DNA of 64,000 bases from Mucilaginibacter defluvii (GTDB lineage: Bacteria; Bacteroidota; Bacteroidia; Sphingobacteriales; Sphingobacteriaceae), in the NCBI RefSeq assembly GCF_039543225.1, contig NZ_BAABJI010000001.1, positions 1-64,000 of the forward strand. The letters run 5' to 3'. Shown here piece after piece: positions 1 through 8,425 of the stretch (the stretch's first letter is position 1; each line of letters opens with the position of its first letter). Below the pieces are notes generated by a model. It saw nothing but the letters and a program-made list of their open reading frames with translations, searched no databases and had not been told where the DNA came from. A program made the position numbers and the translations under genes.

Positions 1-62
1 TAGGTTACAGGTGTAAAGGTGGTGACATCAAAGCCGAGTAATACTAATCGCCCGAAGCTTTC
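1..62 (+). rRNA. 23S ribosomal RNA, 3' end (partial)
   Basis: The first bases match the conserved 3' terminus of bacterial 23S rRNA: the helix 101 region with the run gagtaatactaatcgcccg just before the end. The gene is cut by the window start, so only about 60 bases are present. It is followed by a spacer of about 150 bases without a tRNA and then by 5S rRNA, the normal order of the end of a bacterial rrn operon. The exact 3' end is approximate. Confidence 0.88.
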
Positions 63-213
63 TCAAGCAACAGAACTATATTGTTGTCTTCTCACCCTTT
101 TCAATAACTTCTTTCAATAATATGTCAATTGTTATGGCAGCAGTGAACAGTGAATAGTGAGGTTTCCTTTCTATACTCACCAATCACCACTCCCAACTAA
201 CAATAAAGATCTT

Positions 214-325
<112 letters not shown>

Positions 326-330
326 TTACT

Positions 331-365
331 AAAGCCCCTTTCAGCAATGAGAGGGGCTTTTTGCG
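331..365 (+). terminator. Rho-independent terminator of the rRNA operon
   Basis: The inverted repeat aaagcccc...ggggcttt has a short loop and is followed by a T-rich run. It lies directly behind 5S rRNA. Confidence 0.85.
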
Positions 366-870
366 TTTTATGCTCTTTTCCCTGCATATCCAACCGGAAT
401 GTCATTCCTCCTTAAAGCTTCGGCTATGCCCGATAATGCTCGCATATCTCTATAAATTTCATCAGAAGAAATAGCACCCAAGCTTCTATTCATTCTTCCT
501 CTTATCTGCAGATCGTGTTACACCACCTGACGCGGTAGATCAGGCTTGGCACCCCCATCTTACTTATACAAATCGTACTGGATATCGCTTTGCCAGGATA
601 TGCTGAACAAACAATTTCACCATAACCCCACAAAGGGTGGAAGTAAAGAGGGCGTTCGCTTTAAAAACTATTACGACGCCCCGACTCGACGCTAAATGGA
701 ATATTTTAAAACCGAGCCGCCAGCCGATATCTGGAAGGGCAGCGGGAACGGTTTTCTGACATAAATTTCCAGCGTGTCAATCTAAATTGATACTGGCTTA
801 TACGTAAACTCGTTTTCACGCGACGCAACAATTTATACAAGGTAGCAATTTTAGCAATTTGTGGTGGCGA
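366..870. other. 500-base gene-free region, possible transposase relic
   Basis: No convincing gene lies here on either strand. A short open reading stretch at about 552-689 on the plus strand translates to a segment ending YYDAPTRR-stop. Its spacing of basic residues and Tyr-Asp-x-Pro faintly resembles the C-terminal end of DDE integrase-type transposases, where a KxYDxPxTP motif is common. There is no start codon in context, no upstream DDE residues and no terminal repeats that I can see. At most this would be a relic of an element that once lay next to the rRNA operon. Confidence 0.25.
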
Positions 871-2046
871 TTAGGCCATTTCCGTAATACGCGCTTTTTT
901 AATCTTCGGTTTCTTAGCTTTGTTGCGCCGCCCCCACCAAATTATAAAACCGGTAACAGGCATGCTCGCACAAATTAAACTGCCAAAAAAGGCGGCAATT
1001 TTACCTGCGAGGCCCGCAACAGCGCCTACGTGAATGTCATAGTTCATGCGGGCTATCTTATCAGCCGTACTGGCTTTTGCCAGCCTGCCGTAAATATGTT
1101 TAACAGGTAACTCTTCAAGCGTATATTGATCATAAAAGCGATAATCAGCCTGCCAATAGGTGTACGGGTCAGGATTAACAGCTATTTCAATGGAAGCCTT
1201 ATTGTTTTCAGGGAAGTGCACATCCATGCTGCCTTTAAAGTTCGTCAGTGTGTCATTGGTACGTGCCCAAAGTATATCGGTCGGAGGCGCATTTTGGCTG
1301 ATCTTATTCATTTTGGTAGTGTCGGACAGTGACTCGGTGAACTGCACTTGCGATTTACCGCCAGAAGTTACCCAGTACATTGATTTGGCAAACCATTGAA
1401 AACCCCACACCAATCCGGTAATGGCAATAAAAATAATTACCCAGGTCATGTAAAAACCCAGCACGTTGTGCAAGTCGTAATTTACGCGGCGCCACTTGGC
1501 ATTCCACTTTATGCTGAAGCGCTGTTTGGTTGCCGCGCGGTTTTTTGGCCACCAGAGTACAACGCCCGATATCAGCAGAAACAAAAACATGAGGGTACCG
1601 GTAGCTACAATTGGCTGGCCTATTTTAGGCGGCAGCCATAGGTAAAAGTGCCCATCGATCACGATACGGAAAAAATCCTGGTTCATATCCTTAACCCTGA
1701 GCACCTGTCCGGTGTACGGATTCATGAAAACGATGTAGTAATATTTAGGCTCGTAGCCGTAGTAAACGGCCATTGCCGACCGCCCCGTCTGGTAATTAAT
1801 GCTATGCGGTTCTTTACCTTTTATCTGGGTGTTGGCAATCTCCTTGAGTTTTGATGGCGGCAAAACCGGTTTATTTTGTACCTGGGAAAAGCGATAGGCT
1901 TGGGTAGCATCTTCAATTTCCCGTTCAAATGCCAGTATACAACCGGTAATGCCCAAAAAACAAACCAAAAGGCCCGACGCAAGGCCGAGCCAAAGGTGCA
2001 TTTTTCCAATCCAGTATTTAAAGTTTTTTTTAGCCGCCATTGTCAT
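871..2046 (-). CDS. PepSY-associated TM helix (PiuB-like) membrane protein
   Basis: This 391-residue inner-membrane protein begins with the typical family segment KMHLWLGLASG (residues 15-25) inside the first membrane helix. Further hydrophobic helices lie at about 145-166, 195-220 and 350-375. Periplasmic PepSY-type segments lie between helices 1-2 and 3-4. Conserved histidines (17, 193) lie at helix ends, as in members thought to carry electrons or haem. The family is often linked to siderophore-iron uptake and reduction (PiuB/FhuF-like context), but the reaction is unproven. It is the last gene of a minus-strand unit behind an outer-membrane barrel protein and a GLPGLI protein, which fits a role in handling what that barrel imports. 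Start ATG at 2046; an ATG two codons later is also possible. Confidence 0.85.
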   Translation of the reverse strand: MTMAAKKNFKYWIGKMHLWLGLASGLLVCFLGITGCILAFEREIEDATQAYRFSQVQNKPVLPPSKLKEIANTQIKGKEPHSINYQTGRSAMAVYYGYEPKYYYIVFMNPYTGQVLRVKDMNQDFFRIVIDGHFYLWLPPKIGQPIVATGTLMFLFLLISGVVLWWPKNRAATKQRFSIKWNAKWRRVNYDLHNVLGFYMTWVIIFIAITGLVWGFQWFAKSMYWVTSGGKSQVQFTESLSDTTKMNKISQNAPPTDILWARTNDTLTNFKGSMDVHFPENNKASIEIAVNPDPYTYWQADYRFYDQYTLEELPVKHIYGRLAKASTADKIARMNYDIHVGAVAGLAGKIAAFFGSLICASMPVTGFIIWWGRRNKAKKPKIKKARITEMA

Positions 2047-2105
2047 CTGTTGAGTGACAAAAATGCGAAAAATATCTTTATTAAGATTGATTACAAATAA
2101 AATAC

Positions 2106-2888
2106 TTACAGCATTACTGCTTTAAGTACACCCTGTGCATATTCGCCCCAGTCCTTCATAGCGCTTTTAACGGTGTTCACAAATGTTTTGCGGTCAACCG
2201 CCTTGCCTTTTGCCGGCGCGTTTAACGATGCAGCGGGAACGTTGGTGTCGGTAACTTTTGTTGCAAACCAAGTGATGTTATCATGCGGCAGGGCAACGCC
2301 CAATATCATGCCCGGTAAACCCGAAAATGATTCCGGCCCACCTGATACAGGTATCTCATCCGTGTAAAAAGCCACTACATAAATAGAATCTAAAACTAAG
2401 GCATTAGCCCGGCGGCATTCGTAACCGGCAATATTGCGGGTTTCGCTGGTTATCTTCCATTTAATTTGACGGGTGCTGTCTTTCAATAAAAAAGTTTCCT
2501 CAAATACCTTTTTCTGGGCGATAATTTTATTGGCGTTTAAGTCGGTAAACACCACGTTATTTTGCCCGACAATTGCCCGGTTACCCCAGTACTGCGGATT
2601 ATTCTCTTCCGGAATAGGCGTGAACAACGTTTTATTATCACCAAATGCTAAGGTAGCCTTCAGCTTTTTAAACTGCGGATTGTTTCTTTTATAGGCATCA
2701 TACACATTGGCCATGTATGTTTCATTGTCCTTGTTTATCTCTTTACGTAACAGGGCGTACATATTGGCTGATTTTTCAAACTCAATAGTGCCTGATTTGG
2801 TAAAGTGCTTATTTTGAGCATTCAATGTACCTATGCTTAGTACCACAAGTACTAACAATGCTGTAAGTTGTTTGTATATCGTCTTCAT
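2106..2888 (-). CDS. GLPGLI family protein
   Basis: This secreted protein of about 260 residues has a signal peptide (MKTIYKQL then a hydrophobic stretch ending LNAQ). The defining motif appears as SGLPGMILG, in the place where the family has GLPGLI. The family (TIGR01200) is specific to Bacteroidota and its function is unknown. Its members often sit next to OMP_b-brl_3 barrel proteins, exactly as here: this start lies 7 bases behind the stop of that gene. An in-frame ATG 16 codons upstream would put a non-signal-like segment before the signal peptide and overlap the upstream gene, so ATG 2888 was chosen. Probably periplasmic and working with the barrel. Confidence 0.85.
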   Translation of the reverse strand: MKTIYKQLTALLVLVVLSIGTLNAQNKHFTKSGTIEFEKSANMYALLRKEINKDNETYMANVYDAYKRNNPQFKKLKATLAFGDNKTLFTPIPEENNPQYWGNRAIVGQNNVVFTDLNANKIIAQKKVFEETFLLKDSTRQIKWKITSETRNIAGYECRRANALVLDSIYVVAFYTDEIPVSGGPESFSGLPGMILGVALPHDNITWFATKVTDTNVPAASLNAPAKGKAVDRKTFVNTVKSAMKDWGEYAQGVLKAVML

Positions 2889-2895
2889 GCTGATA

Positions 2896-5715
2896 TTAAT
2901 TTTTGGCAACGCCGCCGCCCATGTGGTTAAAATCATAACTAATTGAGAACATAAAATACCTGCGTATAGTGGTATAAGTGTTTTGGTAGATGATGTTATT
3001 GTTTGCGCTACGGCTAAACCCGGTGTTTTGGTTTAATAAATCGTTCACAGCTAATGATAGCCTTAAATTATCCTGTTTCATGAAGGTTTTTGTAACAGAA
3101 GCGTTCCAGATAGTACGGCGGAACGGGTCGGCAAATGTTTGTGTTGCCGCCTGGTACTCATGTTCTATGTCTGAACCTATTTGTATTTTGAAAGGCAGGT
3201 AAACATTAAATCCGCCGGATAAGTTATATGCCCTACCATTGCTGTTACGCTCCGGATTTAACGAGGTTTCATTGGTGTTGTATGACGGACGAAAGTCTAC
3301 CCTGATATCATATTTCTTAGTTGCGTATTTAGATAAAGACAGGCCTAATGAATAGGAGTATGCCTTGGTGCGATTCTCCTGGTTGTTCACCATGTTATAA
3401 AAAGTATTGCCATTGATATTACCGTTTAAGCCGGCGTTAAAGCCCCAGAATATTTTACGGTTATACCAAAGCCCGCCATAAAAGTTATTGGTTTGGCGGT
3501 TTGGCAGGTTGAATGATTGGATAACGCTTCTACCGGTAATGGTATCGGTAAATACGTTGGTAACTATCGGGTTGGTAGTGAATGAGTACGAGCCGTAAAG
3601 GTTCATCCACTCATCAGCCAAAACCTTATATGAGTTGGCGTTAAAATTAAGACGGTGCGTAAATGATGGATCCAGATCGGGGTTACCTAAAGTGATATTC
3701 AGTGGGTCATTATTGATGCGTATAGGCTGTACCTGATCAATAGTAGGCTGCGTGGTATTACCATTGTAAGATAACCTAAACGATTTTTGCTGCGAGAAAC
3801 GGTATTGCCAGCTGGCCTGCGGAAACCAGTTGGTAAAGTTCCGGTCGAAACGCATATTGTTAATGCGGTTAACCTGTTGAAAGTTTACAATGGCTGCTCT
3901 TGTACCAAAATTTAAAGTGGTTTTCCCTTTTTTATAGTTAAACACGGCACCCGCCTGGTTTGATAGCTGGTTCAATTTAAAATCACTGCTTAATGAGTCT
4001 ATCTGGCGGTTGTAAATGCCGTTAGCAACTGTTCTTTCGAAGGTGCGCCTGTCGGCAGTGGCATTGTTAATGTTCACACCGTAATTTAGCACCACTGAAA
4101 AATCTTTAGTGAACGGCTCCGTATATGTAATGTTTGAATTTAACAATACGCTTTGCAGGTCATTCACTTTATACTGGTCAATATTGGTCGTACTATCAAG
4201 CGCGCCGCTTCTGTCGTAATAATTGATGGTTGATTTCAGGAAACCGTCGGCATTGTTACGCGTTACTGATGGCGCTATATTTACCGAGAATGTACGACCC
4301 TTTTTCTTTAGCTTTTTGTTATAAAAGATAGATGCGTTAAAAAGCTTTTGATTACCGTCAGTTGTCAATTCACGCACGTTGTCGTTCTGTAAGGTATCAT
4401 TACGGCGACTAACGGAGTTGAAATTCTGGCGGGTATCGCTTTCTTTTAAAGTACCGCCAAAAGTTAGCTTCAGGTTTGATGTGGTATCTATTTTCAGATT
4501 ATATGTACCATCAAGTTTCTGCCTGAACAGGTAGTTATCAAATTTCTGATCGGATAGCGTGGTTTGGCTCAGCGTTGGCGAAAGGTTATTAATATTGATG
4601 GAGTTGTTGGTTCCTTCAACCTCTATCGAACCTATTTTGTAGTTGCCGTTAACAGATTCCTTATCCTCATTCCATTTGGTATCAAAATGAGCGCCGCCGG
4701 TGCGCGCTGTTGGTAAGCCCTGGCCGCTGTAACGCCCGTCAAACGAGTCGAGCTCATCGCCGCCGCTGCTAAAGAAAATGGACACGCTGCCATCGTCGCC
4801 GTAAGTAACGTTGTCTGATCCGCCGCCGTATTTATCATTGTCATTCCACCCCAGGCCGGTTTTACCGGTATTGCTCAGCGTACCGTATACCGAGAACTTC
4901 TGTTTGTTTTTAAAGGTGTTGAACATCAGTTCGCCCTGGTAAAAATCGCGGGTGCCAACGGCGGCCGATGCTTTACCGAACGAGCCTTTCTTCTTGTCCT
5001 CTTTTAGCTTTATATTAAGGGTTTTGGTTTTCTGGCCGTCGTCAATCCCCGTGAAGGTAGCCTGGTCGCTTTTCTTGTCGTACAGCTGCACCTTGTCAAC
5101 CATATCGGCACGCAGGTTTTTGGTAACCAGGGTTGGGTCATCGCCAAAAAATTCTTCGCCATCAACCAATACCTTACTCACAGTTTCGCCTTGCGCGGTT
5201 ATTTTGCCATCCTTATCAACCTGAATACCCTGAAACTGCTTTAGCAGGTCTTCCACCTTGGCATTCGGTTGTATTTTATAGGTTTTGGCATCGTATTCAG
5301 TGGTATCGCCCTTTATTTTTATTTGCGCCGCAGAGCCTTTGATCATCACTTCCTGCAAAAGGCGCGATTTGAGGCTGAGCTTAACCGTACCGAAGTTATA
5401 GTCGGTTTTAGCGCCGTCTAACTTAAACTGCTCCACGTAATCAGCATAATCAGGGTAGGCAACCAGCAAAATGTAACTGCCCGGCGCCAACTTCGGAAAG
5501 TTGAATTTACCATCGCTGGCGGCGCGTGTATAACTTACCAGGATAGAATCTTTAGCCAGGAGAATACTTACAGATGCGTTTTCAAGTTTTACATTGGATA
5601 CGGTATCGGCAACAATACCTTTCGCTGTGTAATTGGTTGTAGGGGATGGCGTTTGTGCGAACACCGTAAGGCAACTCATCATGAGCATAATAAGCGCCGA
5701 AATTGTGTATTTCAT
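2896..5715 (-). CDS. TonB-dependent receptor-like outer-membrane beta-barrel protein (OMP_b-brl_3)
   Basis: This 939-residue protein has a signal peptide (cleavage predicted after Ala20). A carboxypeptidase-regulatory-like beta-sandwich follows (about 30-115), then a plug-like domain (about 115-235) containing QGIQVDKDGKI and the segment VLVDGEEFFGDDP, then a long barrel rich in alternating aromatic strands. This is the outer_membrane beta-barrel family PF14905, a relative of TonB-dependent transporters, and the length is normal for it. It is first in a minus-strand unit with the GLPGLI protein (7-base gap) and the PepSY membrane protein. The substrate cannot be read from the sequence; iron or a metallophore is suggested only by the PepSY partner. 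Confidence 0.9.
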   Translation of the reverse strand: MKYTISALIMLMMSCLTVFAQTPSPTTNYTAKGIVADTVSNVKLENASVSILLAKDSILVSYTRAASDGKFNFPKLAPGSYILLVAYPDYADYVEQFKLDGAKTDYNFGTVKLSLKSRLLQEVMIKGSAAQIKIKGDTTEYDAKTYKIQPNAKVEDLLKQFQGIQVDKDGKITAQGETVSKVLVDGEEFFGDDPTLVTKNLRADMVDKVQLYDKKSDQATFTGIDDGQKTKTLNIKLKEDKKKGSFGKASAAVGTRDFYQGELMFNTFKNKQKFSVYGTLSNTGKTGLGWNDNDKYGGGSDNVTYGDDGSVSIFFSSGGDELDSFDGRYSGQGLPTARTGGAHFDTKWNEDKESVNGNYKIGSIEVEGTNNSININNLSPTLSQTTLSDQKFDNYLFRQKLDGTYNLKIDTTSNLKLTFGGTLKESDTRQNFNSVSRRNDTLQNDNVRELTTDGNQKLFNASIFYNKKLKKKGRTFSVNIAPSVTRNNADGFLKSTINYYDRSGALDSTTNIDQYKVNDLQSVLLNSNITYTEPFTKDFSVVLNYGVNINNATADRRTFERTVANGIYNRQIDSLSSDFKLNQLSNQAGAVFNYKKGKTTLNFGTRAAIVNFQQVNRINNMRFDRNFTNWFPQASWQYRFSQQKSFRLSYNGNTTQPTIDQVQPIRINNDPLNITLGNPDLDPSFTHRLNFNANSYKVLADEWMNLYGSYSFTTNPIVTNVFTDTITGRSVIQSFNLPNRQTNNFYGGLWYNRKIFWGFNAGLNGNINGNTFYNMVNNQENRTKAYSYSLGLSLSKYATKKYDIRVDFRPSYNTNETSLNPERNSNGRAYNLSGGFNVYLPFKIQIGSDIEHEYQAATQTFADPFRRTIWNASVTKTFMKQDNLRLSLAVNDLLNQNTGFSRSANNNIIYQNTYTTIRRYFMFSISYDFNHMGGGVAKN

Positions 5716-6072
5716 ATAAAGCGTATAGGTTGCAGCAATAATAACTAAATTTTTAGGTAATAAATATTAGCGGAATGTTAATTCGATTTTTTTAACACTT
5801 TTTAACAGTATTGTTACTCATTATATGTGCATAAGACATTTCTTGTACGCCCTTCGTTACACTTTCTGCAAAATAAATATCACCACTGGGAGTTAGATTT
5901 TGATTGAGGTTATGGCAACGCAATATTTGCATAGTATGGCCCGTAACCGCATTGTAGACGCGAAAATTGTACGTTGTTTATAATCAAGCGTAAAAAATTT
6001 GATAATACCTTTTAGCAAAATCAAAAACCCATATATTAGCAGCTTTGGAAAAACCCATACAAAACCAACCAA
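5716..6072. other. Intergenic region between divergent genes
   Basis: These 357 AT-rich bases lie between the divergent OMP barrel gene and the GH92 gene, so both promoters should be here. One candidate for the plus strand is listed separately. I see no clear box for the minus-strand gene, no open reading frame, and no hairpin. Confidence 0.5.
5899..5929 (+). promoter_or_regulatory. Candidate promoter for the GH92 gene
   Basis: TTTG at 5899-5902 lies 19 bases before AATATTTG (5922-5929), one mismatch from the Bacteroidota -7 consensus TAnnTTTG. It would give a leader of about 135 bases before the GH92 start. Tentative because of the mismatch. Confidence 0.35.
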
Positions 6073-8352
6073 ATGAAGAAATTATTAACTATTACTTTTT
6101 TATTGACCATCATTTTCAGGTCGTACGGTCAGCAAACTGACCTGGCTGCCCTGGTAAATCCGCTGATGGGAACCGATTCGCAGTACGATCTGTCGAACGG
6201 TAATACTTATCCTGCCGTAGCCCTGCCTTGGGGCATGAACTTTTGGTCGCCGCAGACCGGTAAAATGGGCGACGGCTGGATGTATACCTACGATGCGCAC
6301 AAGATACGCGGCTTTAAACAAACCCACCAGCCATCGCCGTGGATGAATGATTATGGCCAGTTTGCCATTATGCCGGTTGTAGGCAAGGGCAAGGTAAACC
6401 AGGATGCAAGGGCCAGCTGGTTTTCGCACAAGGCTGAGGTTACCAAACCTTATTACTACAGCGTTTACCTGGCTGATCATGATGTTACTACCGAGATCAC
6501 CCCGACTGAGCGTGCGGCACAGTTCCGTATCACTTACCCTAAAAGTGACGAGTCATTCATCGTGATTGATGCGCTGGACCGTGGTTCATGCATCAAGGTA
6601 TACCCGGAGCAAAAAAAGATAGTTGGCTACTCAACCAAATATGCACGTGGCCCGCTTAAAAACTTCAAAAACTTTTTTGTTATTTATGTAGATAAACCGA
6701 TTACCGTAGCTAAAACCTACAAAGATACGGTTGAAAACAACGGCCTTGAGGTTGATGATAAACACGCGCTGGCAGTTATAGGCTTTAAAACCGTAAAAGG
6801 CGAAAAAGTAAACCTGCGCGTAGCTTCATCATTTGTGAGCATTGAGCAGGCTGACTTAAACCTGAAACGTGAGCTTGCATCTGATAGCTTTGATCAAACT
6901 AAAGAAAAAGCACACACCACCTGGAACAAAACGCTTGGCCGTTTAACCGTTGAAGGTGGTACCGACGAGCAACTGCGTACTTTTTATTCATGCCTATACC
7001 GCATGTTGTTCTTCCCGAACAAATTGTACGAGATCGACGCTAACAACAAAATTGTTCACTACAGCCCGCACACCGGTAAAACCGAGCCCGGTTACAAATT
7101 TGCGGGTACCGGTTTCTGGGATACCTTCCGCGCGTTGTATCCGTTCCTGAATTTGGTTTATCCATCTATAAACAAAGAGATGCAGCAAGGCCTGATCAGC
7201 GATTATAAAGAAGGCGGCTGGTTGCCGGAGTGGTCAAGCCCTGGTTATGCCGATATCATGATCGGTAATAACTCAGCCTCGGTAGTTGCTGATGCCTACA
7301 TTAAAGGCGGCCGTGGTTATGATATCAATACTCTTTGGGATGCCGTGATACATGGTGCCAACAACGAGGATTCAAAAAATTCATCTATCGGTCGTCGTGG
7401 TGTTAAATATTATAACGATTTAGGTTATGTGCCTTACGATGTTAAAATAAACGAGAACGCTGCCCGTACGCTGGAGTATGCTTATGATGACTTTGCCATC
7501 TACAGCCTGGGTAAAGCTTTGGGCAAACCTGAGTCAGAGATCGCTATCTATAAAAAACGCAGCCGTAACTACCGTAACCTGTTCGATAAATCAACCGGCT
7601 TTATGCGCGGTAAAAACCAGGATGGCACATTTGCTTCGCCATTCAGCCCACTTAAATGGGGTGACGCCTTTACCGAAGGTAACAGCTGGCACTATACCTG
7701 GAGCGTTTTTCACGATATTAAAGGTTTGATTGGCCTGTATGGCGGCAACAAACAATTCGCTAACAAGCTGGATTCAGTATTCATCATGCCACCGGTATTT
7801 GATGATAGCTACTATGGTGGTGTTATCCACGAGATCCGCGAGATGCAGATTGTGAACATGGGGCAGTACGCGCATGGTAACCAACCTATTCAGCACATGA
7901 CCTACCTGTACAACTACGCGGCTGAGCCATGGAAGAGCCAGTACCATGTACGTGAAGTAATGGACAAACTATACAAACCAACTCCGGATGGATATTGCGG
8001 TGATGAAGATAACGGCCAAACATCGGCCTGGTATGTGTTCTCGGCAATGGGTTTTTACCCGGTATGCCCTGCGGTTGACCAGTATGTTATCGGTTCGCCA
8101 TTGTTCAAAAAAATTACCTTAAAGCTGGAGAACGGCAAAACGGTAACTATAAATGCAGCCAATAACAGCAAAGCAACCCGTTACGTTAACACCATTACTG
8201 TTGATGGCAAGCCATACACCCATAACTGGTTAAGCCACTCAGCACTGCAAAAAGGTGGTGTTATCAACTTTAACATGTCGGCACAGCCAAACAAAACACG
8301 TGGTACAGGCGCGGCAGATGCTCCGTACTCACTGTCAGACACTGAGAAGTAA
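6073..8352 (+). CDS. GH92 family alpha-mannosidase
   Basis: This 759-residue secreted enzyme has a signal peptide at residues 1-20. Conserved GH92 blocks follow in order: NPLMGTDS, PAVALPWGMNFWSPQTG, GTGFWDTFRALYP, EWSSPGY, EGNSWHYTWSVFHD, HGNQPIQHMTYLYN and GYCGDEDNGQTSAWYVFSA. GH92 enzymes are calcium-dependent exo-alpha-mannosidases, mostly alpha-1,2 or alpha-1,3. The Glu of EGNSW and the Asp pair of GDEDNG fall where the acid and base residues lie in characterised members, as I recall them. Length is typical. Together with the GH125 and GH76 genes 2-4 kb downstream it points to breakdown of alpha-mannan (yeast cell wall or N-glycan type). Linkage preference is not decidable here. Confidence 0.95.
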   Translation: MKKLLTITFLLTIIFRSYGQQTDLAALVNPLMGTDSQYDLSNGNTYPAVALPWGMNFWSPQTGKMGDGWMYTYDAHKIRGFKQTHQPSPWMNDYGQFAIMPVVGKGKVNQDARASWFSHKAEVTKPYYYSVYLADHDVTTEITPTERAAQFRITYPKSDESFIVIDALDRGSCIKVYPEQKKIVGYSTKYARGPLKNFKNFFVIYVDKPITVAKTYKDTVENNGLEVDDKHALAVIGFKTVKGEKVNLRVASSFVSIEQADLNLKRELASDSFDQTKEKAHTTWNKTLGRLTVEGGTDEQLRTFYSCLYRMLFFPNKLYEIDANNKIVHYSPHTGKTEPGYKFAGTGFWDTFRALYPFLNLVYPSINKEMQQGLISDYKEGGWLPEWSSPGYADIMIGNNSASVVADAYIKGGRGYDINTLWDAVIHGANNEDSKNSSIGRRGVKYYNDLGYVPYDVKINENAARTLEYAYDDFAIYSLGKALGKPESEIAIYKKRSRNYRNLFDKSTGFMRGKNQDGTFASPFSPLKWGDAFTEGNSWHYTWSVFHDIKGLIGLYGGNKQFANKLDSVFIMPPVFDDSYYGGVIHEIREMQIVNMGQYAHGNQPIQHMTYLYNYAAEPWKSQYHVREVMDKLYKPTPDGYCGDEDNGQTSAWYVFSAMGFYPVCPAVDQYVIGSPLFKKITLKLENGKTVTINAANNSKATRYVNTITVDGKPYTHNWLSHSALQKGGVINFNMSAQPNKTRGTGAADAPYSLSDTEK

Positions 8353-8372
8353 TAGTACATTATTATAAAAGC

Positions 8373-8408
8373 AAAAGGGGCTGCATTGAAAAATGCAGCC
8401 CCTTTTTT
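8373..8408. terminator. Bidirectional terminator between GH92 and GH5 genes
   Basis: A 14-base-pair perfect stem (aaaaggggctgcat / atgcagccccttttt) with a 6-base loop and T-runs on both strands. It lies between two convergent genes and probably serves both. Confidence 0.9.
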
Positions 8409-8425
8409 AAGCTATATGTCAGCTT

